Assembly (NCBI GenBank): GCA_020436865.1
Contig: JAGQXA010000626.1
Span: 1 to 9,525, forward strand
Source of the DNA: Saprospiraceae bacterium
GTDB taxonomy: Bacteria > Bacteroidota > Bacteroidia > Chitinophagales > Saprospiraceae
DNA: 9,525 bases
Direction of reading: 5' to 3'
Below the pieces are notes generated by a model, which searched no databases, was not told the DNA's origin, and saw nothing but the letters and a program-made list of their open reading frames with translations. Position numbers and translations under genes: made by a program. Positions within the stretch are counted from its first letter, which is position 1, and each line of letters opens with the position of its first letter. Positions 6,887 through 9,525 of this stretch are shown here, piece by piece.

Positions 6887-7765
6887 ATGCAACCCACCCG
6901 CACTTTGGCGGCTGTTCCCCAAAATTACGGATTTCCTATGTTGTCAAAATGGTTGACCATTCCCTTTGCCCTGGCAGCGCTGGTTTTTCTCTTCCTGGCC
7001 TGGGAGCAAGACTACCAATACGCCATCTACATCGTGCCATCGGTCGTTTGTCTGGCCGTGATCTACGCGCTCAGTCCGCAGATCGATTGGTGGTGGTACC
7101 AAAAACATCCCCCCGAACTCGACCCGCGTCTGCGGAAACTACTTTCCGACCACCTGCCGTTTTACCAGCAGCTTCCGGCCGAAGGTAAACAGCGCTTTCG
7201 GCAGCGAGTGGCGCTATTCATGATCGCCAACGAATTCATTCCCAAAGGAATGGATAGCGTTCCGGAAGACGTGAAGGGCTTCCTGGCCGCCTCCGCCGTA
7301 CAACTGACCTTCGGAATGGAGAATTTCCTATTCGACCGGTTCGAACGGATCGTCGTCTATCCCGGTCCCTTCCCTTCTCCTCAGTATCCCAGGTGGCACG
7401 CCTCCGAGCTCTTCGAAGAAGATGGCGTTTTGCTCTTTTCCGCCGACCACCTGATGCATGCCGTGCGCTCACCGCAAAAGTACTTTCACCTCGGAATGTA
7501 CGAGTATGGTCGAGCTATTTCCCTGTGCTATCCGGATCTTCAACTTCCGGCCCCTCCCCCCGACATCTGGGAACAACTAGAGAAGGTCGCTCCCTTTACC
7601 CGCAACCAGCTAGAAAAGTGGATCGGCTTGCCACAGATCGATCCGCAAGGGGTCAGCCTCGCGCTTTTCGCCTTGTTTCCCGTTCGTTTTCGCGAAATTC
7701 TGCCCGACCGCTACCGGCAATTTGTTCTCGCCCTAGGCTTCGACCCGGTCCAGGGCATCGAATGA
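6887..7765 (+). CDS. MtfA/M90-family-like membrane protein, predicted to lack peptidase activity
   Basis: The protein has two N-terminal transmembrane segments (about 22-38 and 44-62), then a domain resembling MtfA, the M90 zinc peptidase. Visible resemblances are LPFYQQLPAEGKQRFRQRV (90-108), the VKGFLAASAVQLTFG region, FERIVVYPGPF and a C-terminal FREILPDRYRQF segment. In active members the next helix carries HEFAH. Here the aligned stretch is Y205-E-Y-G-R209, so both zinc histidines are gone. The distal EFFAVASE-like motif with its glutamate is replaced by VSLALFALF (256-264). The reading frame is intact and domain-length, so this looks like a maintained pseudoenzyme rather than a decayed gene. 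The ATG at 6938 (Met18) is a credible alternative start just ahead of the first membrane helix. The family call is by motif memory, not a search. Confidence 0.78.
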   Translation: MQPTRTLAAVPQNYGFPMLSKWLTIPFALAALVFLFLAWEQDYQYAIYIVPSVVCLAVIYALSPQIDWWWYQKHPPELDPRLRKLLSDHLPFYQQLPAEGKQRFRQRVALFMIANEFIPKGMDSVPEDVKGFLAASAVQLTFGMENFLFDRFERIVVYPGPFPSPQYPRWHASELFEEDGVLLFSADHLMHAVRSPQKYFHLGMYEYGRAISLCYPDLQLPAPPPDIWEQLEKVAPFTRNQLEKWIGLPQIDPQGVSLALFALFPVRFREILPDRYRQFVLALGFDPVQGIE

Positions 7766-7785
7766 GATTGCTTTTTTGGAAAATT

Positions 7786-7821
7786 AGTTGAATATTGCAA
7801 CGAATAAGTTTCAATCGCAAC
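7786..7821. promoter_or_regulatory. Possible tandem operator upstream of the MarR-GNAT gene
   Basis: AGTTGAATATTGCAAC (7786-7801) and AGTTTCAATCGCAAC (7807-7821) are two imperfect GTT...AAC dyads whose starts are 21 bp apart, about two helical turns. The second overlaps TAAGTTTC (7805-7812), a seven-of-eight match to the -7 consensus TAnnTTTG, although no TTG lies at proper distance. MarR proteins bind short AT-centred dyads and often repress themselves. Operator function is inference. Confidence 0.35.
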
Positions 7822-7829
7822 TACTTTCC

Positions 7830-8741
7830 ATGCAAGAATTCGTCGAATCCATTCGCCATCATTCCCGCCTGCTGGTCCGGGAACTCGACGTCCTGAAGGG
7901 CGTTTTCCAGGATACCGGACTTACGTATTCCCAATGCCACGCCCTCTTCGAGATCGATCGCGAGAACACGCTCACCACGATGGAAGTGGCTGAATCGCTG
8001 CAGCTCGACAAGTCGACCGCCAGCCGCGTGTTGTCTTCTCTGCAGGAGGACGGCCTGGCGGACATGCGACCGGGTGAGGCCGACCGGCGCCAGAAGCACT
8101 TTCAACTGACCGAAAAGGGCAAAGTGGCCACCGCCCGCAACAATCGTCTAGCCAACCGGCAGGTGACCGACGCCCTGCTGTTGCTGACGGCCGAGGAGCG
8201 TCAAACCGTTCTCGACGGACTTCGCCTCTACGCCAAGGCTTTGCGGCAAAGCCGGCAGCAACAGGCGTTTATCATTCGCCCTATCCAGGAAGCCGACAAT
8301 CCGCAGGTGGCGCGCCTGATCCGGGAGGTCATGACCGAATTCGGCACGGTTGGGGAAGGCTATTCCATCATGGACCCCGAAGTCGATCGCATGTATGAAA
8401 CCTATAAGGGCCGGTCGTCCTTTTTTGTCATCGAACAGCAAGGCGCCATCCAAGGTTGCGGCGGTATCGGTCCGCTGACCGGCGGACCGGCCGACGTTTG
8501 CGAATTGAAAAAGATGTACTTCTATCCGTCCTTGCGTGGATTGGGGTTCGGCAAGAGACTCGTCGACCTCTGCCTGCAGGCCGCGCTCGAATACGGCTAC
8601 CGGCGTTGCTATCTGGAAACGGTCGACCGAATGTGGCAGGCCAACCTGCTCTACCAAAGGGCGGGCTTCGAACGCCTTTCCCAACCGATGGGCAATACCG
8701 GTCATAGCAGCTGCGAAGCGTACTACATCCGCGAACTTTAA
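7830..8741 (+). CDS. MarR-type transcriptional regulator fused to GNAT acetyltransferase
   Basis: The 303-residue protein joins two domains. Residues 1-142 form a MarR winged helix, with recognition helix LDKSTASRVLSSLQEDGL (59-76) and a wing containing DRRQKHFQLTEKG (85-97). Residues 147-303 form a GNAT N-acetyltransferase with the acetyl-CoA loop RGLGFG (236-241, canonical R/QxxGxG), the CELKKMYFYP strand before it, and motif B with ANLLYQRAGF (271-280). Such bifunctional regulators are a known architecture; the ligand, acyl acceptor and targets are unknown. The frame is open further to a TTG at 7788, but I prefer the ATG at 7830 because MarR proteins begin near this point and because the TTG falls inside a possible operator. 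It follows the M90-like gene by 64 bp and is convergent with the next gene, 7 bp away. Confidence 0.9.
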   Translation: MQEFVESIRHHSRLLVRELDVLKGVFQDTGLTYSQCHALFEIDRENTLTTMEVAESLQLDKSTASRVLSSLQEDGLADMRPGEADRRQKHFQLTEKGKVATARNNRLANRQVTDALLLLTAEERQTVLDGLRLYAKALRQSRQQQAFIIRPIQEADNPQVARLIREVMTEFGTVGEGYSIMDPEVDRMYETYKGRSSFFVIEQQGAIQGCGGIGPLTGGPADVCELKKMYFYPSLRGLGFGKRLVDLCLQAALEYGYRRCYLETVDRMWQANLLYQRAGFERLSQPMGNTGHSSCEAYYIREL

Positions 8742-8748
8742 CCGCCTG

Positions 8749-9525
8749 CTAATCGACGAACAACACCCAGGTTGCAAAATCCGCTGAGAACTCCACAAAG
8801 CGATGCTCCTGACGGGCCGGCACGAAAAGCAGGTCGCCTGGCCCGAACGGAACCTCTTCATCGCCGTTTTGGAAGAGGCCCGTACCTCGGATGATCAGGT
8901 ATGCCTCGTCGCGCTCGTGCGGCGACTGCAGGTCGCGGCCCTGCGGAGCGTAGTACTCCACTTCCAGTTTCCCCCATCTGGCCAGTTCGACGAAGCGCCG
9001 GCCCTGCGGATCGCGCTCCAGGGCCCGGGTGGCGGCGGCGACCGTCCATTGCCAGGTCGGCAGCGAACTTTCCGGCGATTGCAGCGGCAATTGCCGCAGG
9101 TGGTGCTCCAAATGGCGGAGGTAGTCGTCCATCAGCCAGTAGAGGTCGACCTCCTGAAGATCGTCGGCAGGGGGCAAAATGACCGGCCGACCCAGATCGC
9201 TCGCTGTCAGGCGTTGCCAGACCTCTGCAATCTGGGAGTTTAAGGCCGACCATAAGGCTAAAAGATGGGAAAACGGCAATTCCTGATAGGCGTTGATCCG
9301 CACGAGTTCGTCTTGTGGATAAGGGCTCACCTGGTAAGGTCCGTTTGCCAGGGGTATCCTGACGAAGCGCTCCAGATTATAGCGGGCGCTATCGATCAGG
9401 TGGCCAAGGATCTCCTTACCCGACCATTTTTCCGGTCGAGGCTTGGTTGCCAGTTCGCGCAACGGGAGCTGCGACAATTGACGAGGGGCCGCTATCAGCC
9501 ATTGCTGCAAGCGGTCGATCAAGGG
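8749..9525 (-). CDS. DinB-like domain fused to cupin, 5' end outside the window
   Basis: The N-terminal ~150 residues are a DinB/YfiT-like four-helix bundle. The pattern KWSGKEILGHLIDSA places one metal-ligand histidine at about residue 41, and DYLRHLEHHLRQL gives the HxxxH pair at about 137 and 141, so a metal site is expected. From about residue 185 a cupin follows: PHERDEAYLIIRGTG corresponds to motif 1, with arginine replacing the second histidine of HxH, and GDLLFVPARQEHRF corresponds to motif 2. DinB-like proteins include thiol transferases; cupins bind metal and small ligands; the substrate is unknown. The only visible in-frame start is a TTG at 9522, and family proteins usually have a few more residues, so the true start is probably beyond 9525. 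It ends tail to tail with the MarR-GNAT gene with no terminator between them. Confidence 0.85.
   Translation of the reverse strand, partial: PLIDRLQQWLIAAPRQLSQLPLRELATKPRPEKWSGKEILGHLIDSARYNLERFVRIPLANGPYQVSPYPQDELVRINAYQELPFSHLLALWSALNSQIAEVWQRLTASDLGRPVILPPADDLQEVDLYWLMDDYLRHLEHHLRQLPLQSPESSLPTWQWTVAAATRALERDPQGRRFVELARWGKLEVEYYAPQGRDLQSPHERDEAYLIIRGTGLFQNGDEEVPFGPGDLLFVPARQEHRFVEFSADFATWVLFVD

Noticed and set aside
8148..8861. A 237-codon minus-strand open frame across the MarR-GNAT and DinB-cupin junction
   Set aside because: It overlaps two well-supported coding regions and has no recognisable motifs.

Overview
The window looks like a chromosomal segment from a member of the Bacteroidota with fairly high GC content. 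The evidence is a CysRS with the HLGN version of the HIGH signature, a TTG-N23-TAATTTTG promoter-like element before cysS, mostly weak Shine-Dalgarno sequences, paired rhomboids of which one carries a conserved-looking C-terminal tail, and a MutL with a degenerate endonuclease site. A Saprospiria-like host is my guess from overall feel only. No phage, transposon, CRISPR, tRNA or rRNA is visible. Coding density is very high and gaps are short.

Positions 1-6801 are a leftward (minus-strand) block. In transcription order it holds a small membrane protein of unknown function, mutL (mismatch repair), two rhomboid-family membrane proteins, a membrane-anchored endonuclease/exonuclease/phosphatase (EEP) protein, and cysS (cysteinyl-tRNA synthetase). 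Spacers of 24, 113, 42 and 35 bp suggest that the first five are largely co-transcribed. cysS follows after 141 bp and has its own promoter candidate. A strong bidirectional hairpin terminator (49-82) closes the block.

Positions 6802-6886 are a short divergent intergenic region. To its right, on the plus strand, are an MtfA/M90-like membrane protein that has lost its HExxH zinc-binding motif, and then a MarR-type regulator fused to a GNAT acetyltransferase. Two imperfect dyads 21 bp apart lie just upstream of the regulator's likely ATG and could be an autoregulatory operator. The window ends with a minus-strand gene, convergent with the regulator and cut by the window edge. It encodes a DinB-like metal-binding bundle fused to a cupin.

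Most of the window is ordinary housekeeping. The items most worth a second look are the apparently inactive M90 homologue, the DinB-cupin fusion, the altered MutL nuclease motifs, and the possible operator before the MarR-GNAT gene. I do not see convincing evidence of a wholly new multi-gene system.
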